Shown here: piece by piece, positions 1 through 6,781 of the stretch
How the letters are laid out: every line of letters begins with the position of its first letter
Position numbering within the stretch: the first letter of the stretch is position 1
NCBI GenBank assembly: GCA_964374095.1
Contig: CAYJXJ010000083.1
Coordinates: 1-19,035 of the forward strand
Length of the DNA stretch: 19,035 nucleotides
Source: CAYJXJ01 sp964374095
Lineage (GTDB): Bacteria; Elusimicrobiota; Elusimicrobia; UBA1565; UBA9628
Reading direction: 5' to 3'
Position numbers and translations under genes: made by a program
Notes under the pieces: model-generated
What the model was told of the DNA's origin: nothing
Seen by the model: the letters and a program-made list of their open reading frames with translations, nothing else
The model's database searches: none

Positions 1-38
1 TCGGGATTGAAGCTTCATTTTCTCGACGGGGTTCCACA

Positions 39-218
39 CTAATTGCAGAAGTTCCTTATTTCCCGAGCCTCGCCTCCTTCGACCCGGATATCGCCTCCTC
101 CACACCGGATGTCCAGCGCGCGCAAGGCTCCGGCCGGAAAGATCTTGGCGGGCTCCTCGGAATGGGCGGCGGTGAGCGACACCGTCATCCAGATCATCAC
201 GACTATTCGTCGGGTCAT
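39..218 (-). CDS. DUF4097-like secreted protein, N-terminal part only (broken at scaffold end)
   Basis: The start is the ATG at 218, preceded by a good ribosome binding site (AGGAGAA, about 6 nt upstream). The first ~19 residues form a signal peptide (MTRRIVVMIWMTVSLTAAHS). The following segment, with LRALDIRCGGGDIRVEGG, resembles the first strand repeats of DUF4097/adhesin-like beta-helix proteins, which often sit beside ECF or anti-sigma genes. The frame stops after 59 residues at 39-41, and the last ~50 bases of the scaffold look different (AT-richer). I therefore infer that the real gene is longer and is truncated by an assembly junction or frameshift, not that it is a natural 59-residue protein. 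It lies 32 bp downstream of the RDD gene on the same strand and is probably the fourth gene of that cassette. The family assignment is tentative because very little is visible. Confidence 0.5.
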   Translation of the reverse strand: MTRRIVVMIWMTVSLTAAHSEEPAKIFPAGALRALDIRCGGGDIRVEGGEAREIRNFCN

Positions 219-250
219 TACCGTTCTCCTGTTGTGTTTCGCGCCCACGG

Positions 251-1657
251 CTAGATGAGGGGCTGGGCCCGCGGCAGGCGCACGACCACGGTCCCCGCGA
301 TCTTGTCGTGCCAGGTCTGGCGCTCGGGGTCCCACCCGGCCCAGAAGAAGCCCAGCAGGCCCGCGCCCCACGACAGATAGCTCGCCAGGTGGCGGACGAT
401 GGCCACGCCGAGGTCCATGGACTGGCCGTCGAGGCGCACGCCTTTGAGCCCGAAGACGATCCCGCCGATGGTCGTGGATTTCCAGGACCAGAAGGCGATC
501 TGATAGATCGCCCAACCGAGCGGCCCCAGGGCCAGCGCCCCGCTGAGCGCCCCGAAGCTGAAGAAGATGAAGAGATCCAGCGCCATGGCCCCGGCGCGGG
601 GCCAGAAACCGGCTCTTGGCAGCGCCTCGCCGTTCACCGGGATCATGGGTTTGACGGGCTCAGCGGGCGTGACCGGCGTGGCGGAAGCCTCGCCGCTCTC
701 GGACTGCAAGGCGTCCATCGTCGCCAGCAGGACCGCGCCCAGGCCCATGGTCGATACGATCACGGGCGTGAGCAGGCCGAGGACGGGCGTCATGTAGGTA
801 AGGACCAGCAGGATCGTGCCGGCCAGGACCGTGACCACGGGGGTTTCCCAGGCGGCGTTGCCGGCGCGTCCGAGGCAGGCGCGGCCGAGCCAGCGCGCGA
901 CCGCCACATGGCCGAGGAGGTAGGCCGCCGCGCCGAAGAGAAGCAAGAACGGAATGACGATGATGCCGACCACCGTCAAGAGCAGCGCCACGCAGAGCGG
1001 CCCGGCCAGGGTCGCGCCGAGAGCCCCCGCGAGCATGGCCGTGGCCGGCCGCTGGTTCAAGGCCGCGACGCTGCGCTCGACCGGCGTCACGAACAGCAGC
1101 GCCGTCAGGACGCTGGCGAGCAGGAGCAGGCCCGCCATGATCCAGGCCCAGGGATGGGAGTGCGGCATGGGGCGCATGAAGACGAAACTGTCCTTGAGCC
1201 AGTGGCGCAGCGGCTGCCACCACGCGGACACTCCGTCGCCCAGGAGCCACTTGGCCGCGGGCAGCGGTCCCCCGGCGTTGATCGTCGTCCTTTCACCCTC
1301 GACTCGGGCGCCGGGGGCTTCCTCCAGCGTTCCGCCGATGACGGCCAGGTCGCCCCGGATCAGGGCCTTGGGCCCCAGGGAGGCCGAGCCTCCGATGATG
1401 GCCACGTCCGAACCCACCTCGCCGTCGATGGTCGCATGGCCGCCGAAGACCGCGACGCTGTCGGTGACGTTGCCGCGGATCTCGGCGGAACCGCCGAAGA
1501 CGGCCACGTCGGTAACGGTTTTCCCTTGCTCAACCACGGCGGTTTTTCCAAAGGCGACGATTTCGTTGTCGCCCTGCCTTGCGGCGGCCTGTTGGGCCGC
1601 CGCAAAAAATATCGTTCCAGCGAGTATGCTTGCGGGGTGCCATGTCGTTCGTTTCAT
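251..1657 (-). CDS. Membrane protein: bactofilin-like repeat domain plus RDD domain
   Basis: A 468-residue protein. A signal peptide (about 1-27) is followed by a beta-repeat region (about 30-130) with recurring VAVFGG, VAIIGG and LAVIGG units every 18-20 residues alternating with G-x-V/I segments. This is the pattern of polymer-forming bactofilin-like domains. Hydrophobic segments follow at about 171-192, 205-248 and 270-315. A C-terminal RDD domain (about 348-462) contains R354 and D361 in WPRAGAMALDLF and the closing motif TWHDKIAGTVVV. RDD domains are membrane modules of poorly known function, sometimes linked to transport. The start at 1657 has AAGGAG 6 nt upstream and shares one base with the stop of the preceding gene (TAATG), so it is translationally coupled. 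Given its ECF/anti-sigma neighbours, a role in envelope stress or surface organisation is inferred. The substrate is unknown. Confidence 0.8.
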   Translation of the reverse strand: MKRTTWHPASILAGTIFFAAAQQAAARQGDNEIVAFGKTAVVEQGKTVTDVAVFGGSAEIRGNVTDSVAVFGGHATIDGEVGSDVAIIGGSASLGPKALIRGDLAVIGGTLEEAPGARVEGERTTINAGGPLPAAKWLLGDGVSAWWQPLRHWLKDSFVFMRPMPHSHPWAWIMAGLLLLASVLTALLFVTPVERSVAALNQRPATAMLAGALGATLAGPLCVALLLTVVGIIVIPFLLLFGAAAYLLGHVAVARWLGRACLGRAGNAAWETPVVTVLAGTILLVLTYMTPVLGLLTPVIVSTMGLGAVLLATMDALQSESGEASATPVTPAEPVKPMIPVNGEALPRAGFWPRAGAMALDLFIFFSFGALSGALALGPLGWAIYQIAFWSWKSTTIGGIVFGLKGVRLDGQSMDLGVAIVRHLASYLSWGAGLLGFFWAGWDPERQTWHDKIAGTVVVRLPRAQPLI

Positions 1658-2076
1658 TAGATCTCCTTGGATCCGTGTTTCGGCGCCAATTGCGTCAGGG
1701 CCGTTCCGATGGCCGCGCTCATGCCGAAGGCGGCGAACGCCGCGGCCAAGAGCGGCAGCTTAACGGCGCGCACAGCGGTCGCGCCCGCCCCGGCAAGGGC
1801 GGCGAGTCCGTCGGCCAGGGCCGAGAGCGGTCCCGGGATGTCCCCTACCGCCAGTCCGGCCTTCCAGGCCACGGGAGCGGCGAGGGCCGCCAGGCCCAGG
1901 GCCAAGGCGGCGCGCGCCGGCGCGGGCCAGGACCACGTTGGGCGGAGATACCACCGCGCCGAACGCTCTGCGACCGCCGTGAGAATGCGCGACCGCAGAG
2001 CGTTCGGCGCTGCTAATGTGGGCAGTGAGCGCAACGCGGCATGCAGCCGTTGGTCGTTGTTTTCGGGTGTCGGCAT
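1657..2076 (-). CDS. Small membrane protein, putative anti-sigma factor
   Basis: A 139-residue protein with a soluble N-terminus (about 1-50, including LPTLAAPNALRSRILTAVAE, a segment common in anti-sigma-like proteins) and then hydrophobic segments at about 52-72 and 106-126. It contains no Cys/His zinc motif, so it is not a classical ZAS-type anti-sigma factor. The ATG at 2076 overlaps the stop codon of the ECF sigma gene as TGATG; a GTG one codon upstream (2079) is also possible. This tight coupling directly behind an ECF sigma gene is the usual position of its membrane-bound antagonist, and that context is the main evidence. Sequence similarity alone would not identify it, so it could be an unrelated small membrane protein. 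It is coupled in turn to the RDD gene downstream. Confidence 0.6.
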   Translation of the reverse strand: MPTPENNDQRLHAALRSLPTLAAPNALRSRILTAVAERSARWYLRPTWSWPAPARAALALGLAALAAPVAWKAGLAVGDIPGPLSALADGLAALAGAGATAVRAVKLPLLAAAFAAFGMSAAIGTALTQLAPKHGSKEI

Positions 2077-2591
2077 CACGGTGCCTGCCGTTCCAAAACG
2101 GTCCTCAGCGCCTGCCTTCCCCGGAAAATATCACTCTTGACCTTCGCCAGGGAAACGCCAAGTTTCGTGGCGATGGCCTCGTAGCTCATGTCCTCATAAT
2201 GGAACAGCACCAAGGGCACCCGCTGCGGCTCGGGAAGGCTTAGCAAGGCTTCCTGCAGGTCAGCCGCGGAGGCCGCCGATGGATCGGCGGCCTCCGCTTC
2301 CGCTCTCTCTAAAACCCGCCGTTCCCCTTCTTCCCCGAGTTCCGAGAACAGCCGCCACCGGTTCCGATGCCGTGACAACCGATTGAGCGATAGGTTGGTG
2401 GCCACGGTCCTCAGCCACCCCCCCGCCCGGGGCTCGTCGCGCAGGGCCGAGAACCGTTCATAGGCCTTCAGGTAGGTCTCCTGGGCCACATCCTCCGCTT
2501 CGGGGCCCCGCCCCAGCAACCGTGCCGCCGTGGTATAGACCATGTCTTGGTGGCGGGCCAGGAACTCCTCGAAGCCTTCCGGAGACGTCAT
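2076..2591 (-). CDS. RNA polymerase sigma factor, ECF subfamily
   Basis: A 171-residue protein, the usual ECF length. Region 2 spans about 7-73, with FEEFLARHQDMVYTTAARLL and the region 2.2 motif EDVAQETYLKAYERF, then WLRTVATNLSLNRLSR. An acidic linker runs about 84-110. Region 4 spans about 112-167, with LPEPQRVPLVLFHYEDMSYE and a helix-turn-helix in IATKLGVSLAKVKSDIFRGR. Both DNA-binding regions look intact. It heads a four-gene coupled run (anti-sigma-like, RDD, DUF4097-like), so it probably controls its own cassette and other envelope genes. The ATG at 2591 is required to keep region 2. Its Shine-Dalgarno is weak, but a short upstream frame ends in an ATGA overlap with it. A GGAAC-N17-GTCT match overlaps the start codon but is placed too far downstream to serve this gene. 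Confidence 0.93.
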   Translation of the reverse strand: MTSPEGFEEFLARHQDMVYTTAARLLGRGPEAEDVAQETYLKAYERFSALRDEPRAGGWLRTVATNLSLNRLSRHRNRWRLFSELGEEGERRVLERAEAEAADPSAASAADLQEALLSLPEPQRVPLVLFHYEDMSYEAIATKLGVSLAKVKSDIFRGRQALRTVLERQAP

Positions 2592-2650
2592 TTCGGGGGC
2601 TGGGTTCCCGGCCTCATCCTCACTAAGATAACACGCAAGCGGGGAAAAAG

Positions 2651-2679
2651 TTGCAGGACCGGCACGCGGGCAGTATACT
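2651..2679 (+). promoter_or_regulatory. Strong sigma-70-type promoter
   Basis: The -35 is TTGCAG (2651-2656), the spacer is 17 bp, and the -10 is TATACT (2674-2679). The predicted transcription start, about 7 nt downstream, coincides with the GTG at 2686, implying a leaderless transcript. It lies in the space upstream of the ECF gene and points away from it. Confidence 0.65.
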
Positions 2680-2685
2680 AAGTCG

Positions 2686-2883
2686 GTGCTGGTGACCGTC
2701 CCGGCCTATCTCAGGGAATCCGGGACCGGCGCCGTGGACGGGTGGCGCCACCTATCCTTAGCGGTGAGCGCGGTTTACGGGGGCGCATGGCGCGAGTACG
2801 TGCTGTTGGCGGGCGCTCTCGCCGCCGTCGCCTTCGTCACGGCGACGGTCCCGCGGCGGCGCGTCAGTTCGGCTTCTGCTTGA
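2686..2883 (+). CDS. Hypothetical small membrane protein (65 aa)
   Basis: A 65-residue frame starting at GTG 2686, immediately after a good promoter. Codons are strongly G/C at third positions, as in neighbouring genes. It has a polar N-terminal half, one hydrophobic segment (YVLLAGALAAVAFVTATV, about residues 38-56) and a basic tail (PRRR), so a single-pass membrane protein with a cytoplasmic C-terminus is plausible. There is no Shine-Dalgarno, and translation would be leaderless; a second GTG lies at 2692. It is convergent with, and overlaps by 20 bp, the end of the S8 protease gene. It might instead be the degenerate C-terminus of a larger permease-like protein. No family was recognised. 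Confidence 0.45.
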   Translation: MLVTVPAYLRESGTGAVDGWRHLSLAVSAVYGGAWREYVLLAGALAAVAFVTATVPRRRVSSASA

Positions 2884-4669
2884 ACTTGGCGAAGTTCGTC
2901 TCGAAGTAGGCCAGGGCCGCGTCGATGCGGACCACCCCGCCTCCCGAGCCCGCGTAGGGGTTGCCGTTGGCCAGGGGAGCCGAGGAGGCCTTGAGTATGG
3001 TCTTGATCTGGTCGGGGGTCAAGTCGATGCCCTTGTCGCGGCCCGCCTGGATCAGCATCGCCGCGGCGGCCGCGACGTGCGGCGTGGCCGGGGAGGTGCC
3101 GTTGGCGGGGGAGTAGAGCTGGTCGGTGTTGGCCCGATCATAGCCTCCGGCGGGGTCGTAGGCCGCGCCGCGAACGCCCACCCCGTAGGAGAAGACGTCG
3201 GGCTTCTCTTCGACCTTCTTGCTCTTGGGATCGAGGACCGTCTGATTGGAGGAGAAGGGGGCCTGGCGGCGGAAATAGTCGACGGCGCCGACCGTGATGG
3301 CCTCGCTCGCGTAGCCGGGGCGGCCCATCTTCTTCATCCCCTCGTTGCCCGCGGCCGCCACGACCACGACTCCCTGGGCGGCGAGCTTCTTGACCCACTC
3401 GGTGATCTGGTCGGGATCGTTGGGGTCGGCCGAGGCGGTGTTGGATTCGGGGACGCCGAGGCTCATGCTCACGACATCGATCTTGGGGCCCTTGACCTTG
3501 CCCGCGGCGACGTCCTGATTATGCTCGTAAACCTTGCGCAGGCCGTTCTTGATGGATGCCAGCGTCATGGCCAGATCGTGGCGCAGCTCCTCGGGGATCT
3601 CCGCCTCCGCTTCCTCATCGAGAGCCTTGATATTGAGGATGCGCGCGTCGGGAGCCAGCCCCGCCGCGATGGAGCCCATGTGGGTCCCGTGCTTGCCCCG
3701 GTTGTCCTCCGTGCCGAAGAGGTCCTTGCCGGAGGCGTCCGTGACGTGGGTCACGTAACGGTGGTTGGTGAAATTCGCGAAATCCTCGAGACGCCCCTTG
3801 AGATAGGGGTGGTTCTTGTCGGCGCCCGTGTCGAGCAGGGCGATGGTCACGCCCTTGCCCGTGATCTGGCGCCGCCACGCGCGGTCCACCCGGTTCTCCC
3901 AGAGGCTGTGCCCGAGAGGGTAGGACTCGAAGATCGCCTTCCATTGGCCTTCGGTCAACTCCGACTCGGGGATGGTCCGGACGATCTCGATCAAGGTGGT
4001 CGGGACCAGGACGTTCCCGTCGGAGGCCAGGCGCAGGGTCGCCATCTCGCCCCGGACGCGCTTGAGGAACTCGATCTGCTCGGGGGCGGCCGGGGCCGGC
4101 CCGCGTTCCAACGTCGCGGCCAGCATCTGCAGGACTTCCTCGCGCTTGGCCAAGGCGTCCCGCCACGACGTCTTGGAAGGCCCCAGCCCCGCGTAATCCG
4201 TGTCCTCGGGGACTTCCCTGGAGACGATCTCCTGGATCCTTTCTTTATACGCCCCCAGGAGCTCGGGGTGGGCCTGGTAGATGGGTTGGCGGGCGCGGGT
4301 GACGTAGTCCTTGATCGCCAGGAGCAGCATGAAGAGCTTCTTGCGGGTGATTTTCCGAACGGATGCTTCATTGAGGCCCTGGAGGGTGTCGAGGAGCATG
4401 CCGCCGATCAGGGTCGGGGAGCTCGTCACCTGGGAATAGAGCTGCACGAAGGCCTGGTTTTCCTCGATGGTCGAGGGGTCCTGAAGGTAGAGCCCCGCCG
4501 GCAGGCCGAAGTCTTGGAGGGCCCGGGCGCGTAGGACGTGGTAGGGGTCGGCGGCCGCCGGAGCCGTCGGAGCGGGGACCTCGGACACGGGGGCTTGCAG
4601 GGCGTAGCCCCGCGGGGCGAGGCCGGCCAACGCCAGGACGAGGCCTAGGGTGAAGCGGGCGATTTTCAT
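2864..4669 (-). CDS. Secreted subtilisin-type serine protease (peptidase S8)
   Basis: A 601-residue protein with a signal peptide (about 1-24, ending near GYALQA) and a helical N-terminal region of about 230 residues that I do not recognise. The subtilase domain spans about 258-592. The complete catalytic triad is visible: Asp280 in IALLDTGAD, His327 in KHGTHMGSIAAG and Ser526 in NGTSPATPHVAAAAAML. The oxyanion Asn442 lies in AAAGNEG. It should be exported and hydrolyse proteins in the periplasm or outside the cell. The N-terminal region may be a propeptide or inhibitor, but it is longer than the usual I9 prodomain. The start at ATG 4669 has a strong GGAGGA 4-5 nt upstream. It appears monocistronic, with a -10-like TATACT about 24 nt upstream. 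The family is certain; the physiological substrate is unknown. Confidence 0.95.
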   Translation of the reverse strand: MKIARFTLGLVLALAGLAPRGYALQAPVSEVPAPTAPAAADPYHVLRARALQDFGLPAGLYLQDPSTIEENQAFVQLYSQVTSSPTLIGGMLLDTLQGLNEASVRKITRKKLFMLLLAIKDYVTRARQPIYQAHPELLGAYKERIQEIVSREVPEDTDYAGLGPSKTSWRDALAKREEVLQMLAATLERGPAPAAPEQIEFLKRVRGEMATLRLASDGNVLVPTTLIEIVRTIPESELTEGQWKAIFESYPLGHSLWENRVDRAWRRQITGKGVTIALLDTGADKNHPYLKGRLEDFANFTNHRYVTHVTDASGKDLFGTEDNRGKHGTHMGSIAAGLAPDARILNIKALDEEAEAEIPEELRHDLAMTLASIKNGLRKVYEHNQDVAAGKVKGPKIDVVSMSLGVPESNTASADPNDPDQITEWVKKLAAQGVVVVAAAGNEGMKKMGRPGYASEAITVGAVDYFRRQAPFSSNQTVLDPKSKKVEEKPDVFSYGVGVRGAAYDPAGGYDRANTDQLYSPANGTSPATPHVAAAAAMLIQAGRDKGIDLTPDQIKTILKASSAPLANGNPYAGSGGGVVRIDAALAYFETNFAKFKQKPN

Positions 4670-4692
4670 GAGTCCTCCGGCACTCTCTGGTG

Positions 4693-4698
4693 AGTATA
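4693..4698 (-). promoter_or_regulatory. Probable -10 element of the S8 protease gene
   Basis: TATACT on the minus strand about 24 nt before the ATG at 4669. The intervening leader contains the GGAGGA ribosome binding site. No convincing -35 is present at 17 bp (TGGGTT). The stretch 4699-4843 holds nothing else that I can identify. Confidence 0.4.
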
Positions 4699-4843
4699 GG
4701 TCTGCCGGGGCCGGGAACCCAGCATCGGAGGGCCCATGAAGCGTGAGGCAAGGGTCCCATCGGCGTCCGGGTCCTTAGGCCCAGGGGGGGCGAAGGCTCC
4801 ATCGCCCGCCGTTGCGGGTTTAGTCAAGGCCTAGCCGGCCGGT

Positions 4844-4872
4844 TTGACACCCCCGGTCGATTGTGTTATATT
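4844..4872 (+). promoter_or_regulatory. Near-consensus sigma-70 promoter with extended -10
   Basis: TTGACA (4844-4849), a 17-bp spacer, and TATATT (4867-4872) preceded by TGT (an extended -10). The transcription start is predicted near 4879, giving a leader of about 47 nt before the ATG at 4926. It drives the DUF948-like / cyclic-nucleotide-binding / AI-2E transporter operon. Confidence 0.75.
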
Positions 4873-4925
4873 GGAGCCGTGACCGAAGGGAATGGTTGAC
4901 GCCTGAGGATATTAGGGAAGAAACC

Positions 4926-5168
4926 ATGGAGACTTTCATCGCCGTCTGCCTGGGCATACTCGTCGTCGAGACGACGGTCGTCCTGATCGTCTTCGTCTCG
5001 ACCCTGCTCAGCGTCCGCCAGGCCGTCCGGGCCGTCGAAGTCCTGACCTACCGCGTGGATGACGAGGTGGACCATTTCGGCACGCTGATGAGATCGGGAT
5101 GGCTTCGCGCCCTGCAGGGAATGGCGTCGGTGGCGGCCGGATTCTGGAGCGGCCGGCGGCGGGATTGA
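4926..5168 (+). CDS. Small single-pass membrane protein, DUF948-like
   Basis: An 80-residue protein starting at ATG 4926, with AGGGAAG about 5 nt upstream. A longer upstream frame exists but begins inside the promoter. Residues 3-27 form one transmembrane helix (FIAVCLGILVVETTVVLIVF), followed by an amphipathic helical stretch with VRQAVRAVEVLTYRVDDEVD. This layout matches short DUF948-type proteins of unknown function, which often occur in stress-related operons. It is the first gene of the operon, with the cyclic-nucleotide-binding gene starting 6 nt after its stop. It probably sits in the inner membrane with its helical tail in the cytoplasm. Its function is not known. Confidence 0.7.
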   Translation: METFIAVCLGILVVETTVVLIVFVSTLLSVRQAVRAVEVLTYRVDDEVDHFGTLMRSGWLRALQGMASVAAGFWSGRRRD

Positions 5169-5174
5169 GCCGCC

Positions 5175-5678
5175 TTGCTCAGGTTTCTTAGGCGTCTCCT
5201 CACAGATCCGGCCCTCCAGCACAAGAAGGAATTCCTCAGAACCCTCGAGATCTTCAAGGAAGTCAGCAGCCGCGACCTGAGCCATTTGGTACGGGCGCTC
5301 CATTCCCGGGTTTATCGAGAGGGCGAGCTCATTTTTGAGGAAGGCGACACCGGCCGGGCGATGTTCATCCTGGAATCCGGGAAGGTCGAACTCGCCCGCA
5401 AGGACGCCGCGGGAGCCAACCGTCGCATGTTCAGTTTGGAGCCCGGGGATTTCTTCGGGGAGATGGCCATGCTCGAAAGCCTTCCCCGATCCGCGTCGGC
5501 CCGGGCCCTCGAGCGCTCCGAGATCCACCTGCTCTACAAGACCAACCTCCAGGACCTCCTTCATTACTACCCGCGGGTGGGAGCCAGCATCATGACCCAT
5601 CTGGCGATGATCATGTCCCGGCGCCTGCGCCACGCCAACAAGCTCATCCAATTCCAGCAGCCCCCGACGTATGGCTAG
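5175..5678 (+). CDS. Stand-alone cyclic-nucleotide-binding domain protein
   Basis: A 167-residue protein. A Crp/PKA-type cyclic-nucleotide-binding domain spans about 24-140. It includes YREGELIFEEGDTGRAMFIL (beta-roll start, about 47-66) and the phosphate-binding cassette GDFFGEMAMLESLPRSASA (about 91-109) with Glu96 and Arg105, the residues that normally hold the ribose and phosphate of cAMP or cGMP. Ligand binding is therefore plausible. There is no helix-turn-helix or enzymatic domain; only a helical tail follows, so it is not a Crp-type transcription factor. The only available start is TTG 5175, 6 nt after the upstream stop and with a weak ribosome binding site, implying translational coupling. 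Its end overlaps the transporter gene by 8 bp, so it may regulate that membrane protein. That last point is inference from context. Confidence 0.88.
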   Translation: MLRFLRRLLTDPALQHKKEFLRTLEIFKEVSSRDLSHLVRALHSRVYREGELIFEEGDTGRAMFILESGKVELARKDAAGANRRMFSLEPGDFFGEMAMLESLPRSASARALERSEIHLLYKTNLQDLLHYYPRVGASIMTHLAMIMSRRLRHANKLIQFQQPPTYG

Positions 5679-6759
5679 ACGCGATCCGTCTCAGCCCTTC
5701 TCCCTCCTGCCGGCCCTGGCCGTCGTGGTTCTGGGGGCCTATGTCTTCTACAACCTGCGCGAGGTGCTGGCGCCGTTTCTTCTGAGCGTGGCGCTGGCCT
5801 ACCTCCTCAATCCAATTATCGATTACGTCGAGACCCAGGGCCTGCGCCGCGAGGCGGCGGTGATCATGTTTTATGTGGTGGTCATCGCCGGCCTGACCGT
5901 GCTGACCCGCCAACTGGCGCCGCGGGTGCGCGCCGAGGCTGCCTCGCTCCAGCAGAATCTCCCCCGTTATTTGACCGCGGGTGAGCGGTTTCTGGCCGTT
6001 TCCCAAAGACGGGTCGCCCGCAGCTTCCATTTGAACCAGAAGGAAGTCGACGCATACACGGCCAAGCTCCTCGAGCCGGCGCTGGGACAGATCAAGAACC
6101 TGCCGGCCGTCCTGCTGGGGATATTCCCCGTCCTCTCGCTGTTCTTCCTGGTTCCGTTCATCACCTTCTTCCTGCTGCTGGACTGGCACAACACCCTCGC
6201 CGGCCTCATCCAGCTCTGCCCCGGGCGCTACGTCGAGCAGTCCCTGCATATCCTCTCCGATGTCGAAACGTCGCTGGGCAACTACCTCCGCGGCAGCATC
6301 ATCGTGGCCCTAGCCATCGGCACCGCCTCCTTCATCGGCCTGAGCGTCATGGAGGTCGAGTACGCCCTTGGGATCGCCGCGCTATGCGGGGTGAGCTCCT
6401 TCATCCCCTACTTGGGAGCCATCATGGGGGCGGTGGTGGGCGGGGCCGTGGCGGGCTTGCAATTCGCTTCCGTGACCGCGGGCCTGAAGGTGGTCATGCT
6501 CTTCACCGGCATCCGCCTGGCCGATGAGGCTTTCGTTCAGCCGATCGTCTCCAAGCACGCGGTCAAGCTTCATCCCTTGATCTATTTGTTGTCCTTGATG
6601 ATAGGGGGGCACGTCTTCGGCTTCCTCGGGGTGGTGTTCGCGGTCCCCTTCGCCTGCGTGCTCAAGGTCCTCATCCTCGTGGCCTACGAATGGTTCATGA
6701 CCGAGGCCTACTTCGAGGCCAGCGCCCCCCTCGAGGGCCACGTCGCGCCCTACACCTAA
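5671..6759 (+). CDS. AI-2E family transporter (PerM/YdiK-like permease)
   Basis: A 362-residue integral membrane protein of the usual family length. Hydrophobic helices lie at about 11-29, 32-50, 62-80, 145-171, 208-228, 230-262, 268-283 and 303-340, and a soluble segment at about 82-140 follows the third helix, as in this family. Family signatures are LGNYLRGSIIVALAIG (about 202-217), FIPYLGAIMGAVVGG (about 244-258) and the C-terminal VKLHPLIYLLSLMIGGHVFG (about 298-317). Members include TqsA (AI-2 export) and sodium/proton antiporters, so the substrate cannot be read from sequence. The ATG at 5671 overlaps the cyclic-nucleotide-binding gene by 8 bp, so the two are co-translated. It is the last gene of the operon. 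Confidence 0.93.
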   Translation: MARRDPSQPFSLLPALAVVVLGAYVFYNLREVLAPFLLSVALAYLLNPIIDYVETQGLRREAAVIMFYVVVIAGLTVLTRQLAPRVRAEAASLQQNLPRYLTAGERFLAVSQRRVARSFHLNQKEVDAYTAKLLEPALGQIKNLPAVLLGIFPVLSLFFLVPFITFFLLLDWHNTLAGLIQLCPGRYVEQSLHILSDVETSLGNYLRGSIIVALAIGTASFIGLSVMEVEYALGIAALCGVSSFIPYLGAIMGAVVGGAVAGLQFASVTAGLKVVMLFTGIRLADEAFVQPIVSKHAVKLHPLIYLLSLMIGGHVFGFLGVVFAVPFACVLKVLILVAYEWFMTEAYFEASAPLEGHVAPYT

Positions 6760-6761
6760 GA

Positions 6762-6776
6762 CGCCGCCGCGCGGCG
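6762..6776. terminator. Short GC hairpin between convergent genes
   Basis: A perfect 6-bp stem (CGCCGC/GCGGCG) with a 3-nt loop in the 22-bp space between the transporter stop (6759) and the GT-C/TPR gene stop (6782). No T-tract follows, so a terminator role is only suggested by position. Confidence 0.3.
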
Positions 6777-6781
6777 CTGGC

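Noticed and set aside
1..38. Possible CRISPR repeat end (ATTGAAGC-like sequence at the scaffold edge)
   Set aside because: Only one copy is present and there is no periodicity or cas gene, so it cannot be supported.
308..1660. Long plus-strand open frame (450 codons) opposite the RDD gene
   Set aside because: Arg/Gly/Gln-rich shadow frame with no domain. The minus-strand gene has a ribosome binding site, signal peptide and RDD domain.
2583..2608. ECF-type promoter match GGAAC-N17-GTCT on the minus strand at the sigma gene start
   Set aside because: The spacing fits an autoregulated ECF promoter, but transcription would begin about 15 nt downstream of the only usable ATG, removing the start of region 2. 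Probably chance.
3077..4534. Long plus-strand open frame (485 codons) opposite the S8 protease
   Set aside because: A shadow of GC-rich coding sequence. The encoded residues are low-complexity Gly/Val/Leu/Asp, and the opposite strand has a complete catalytic triad.
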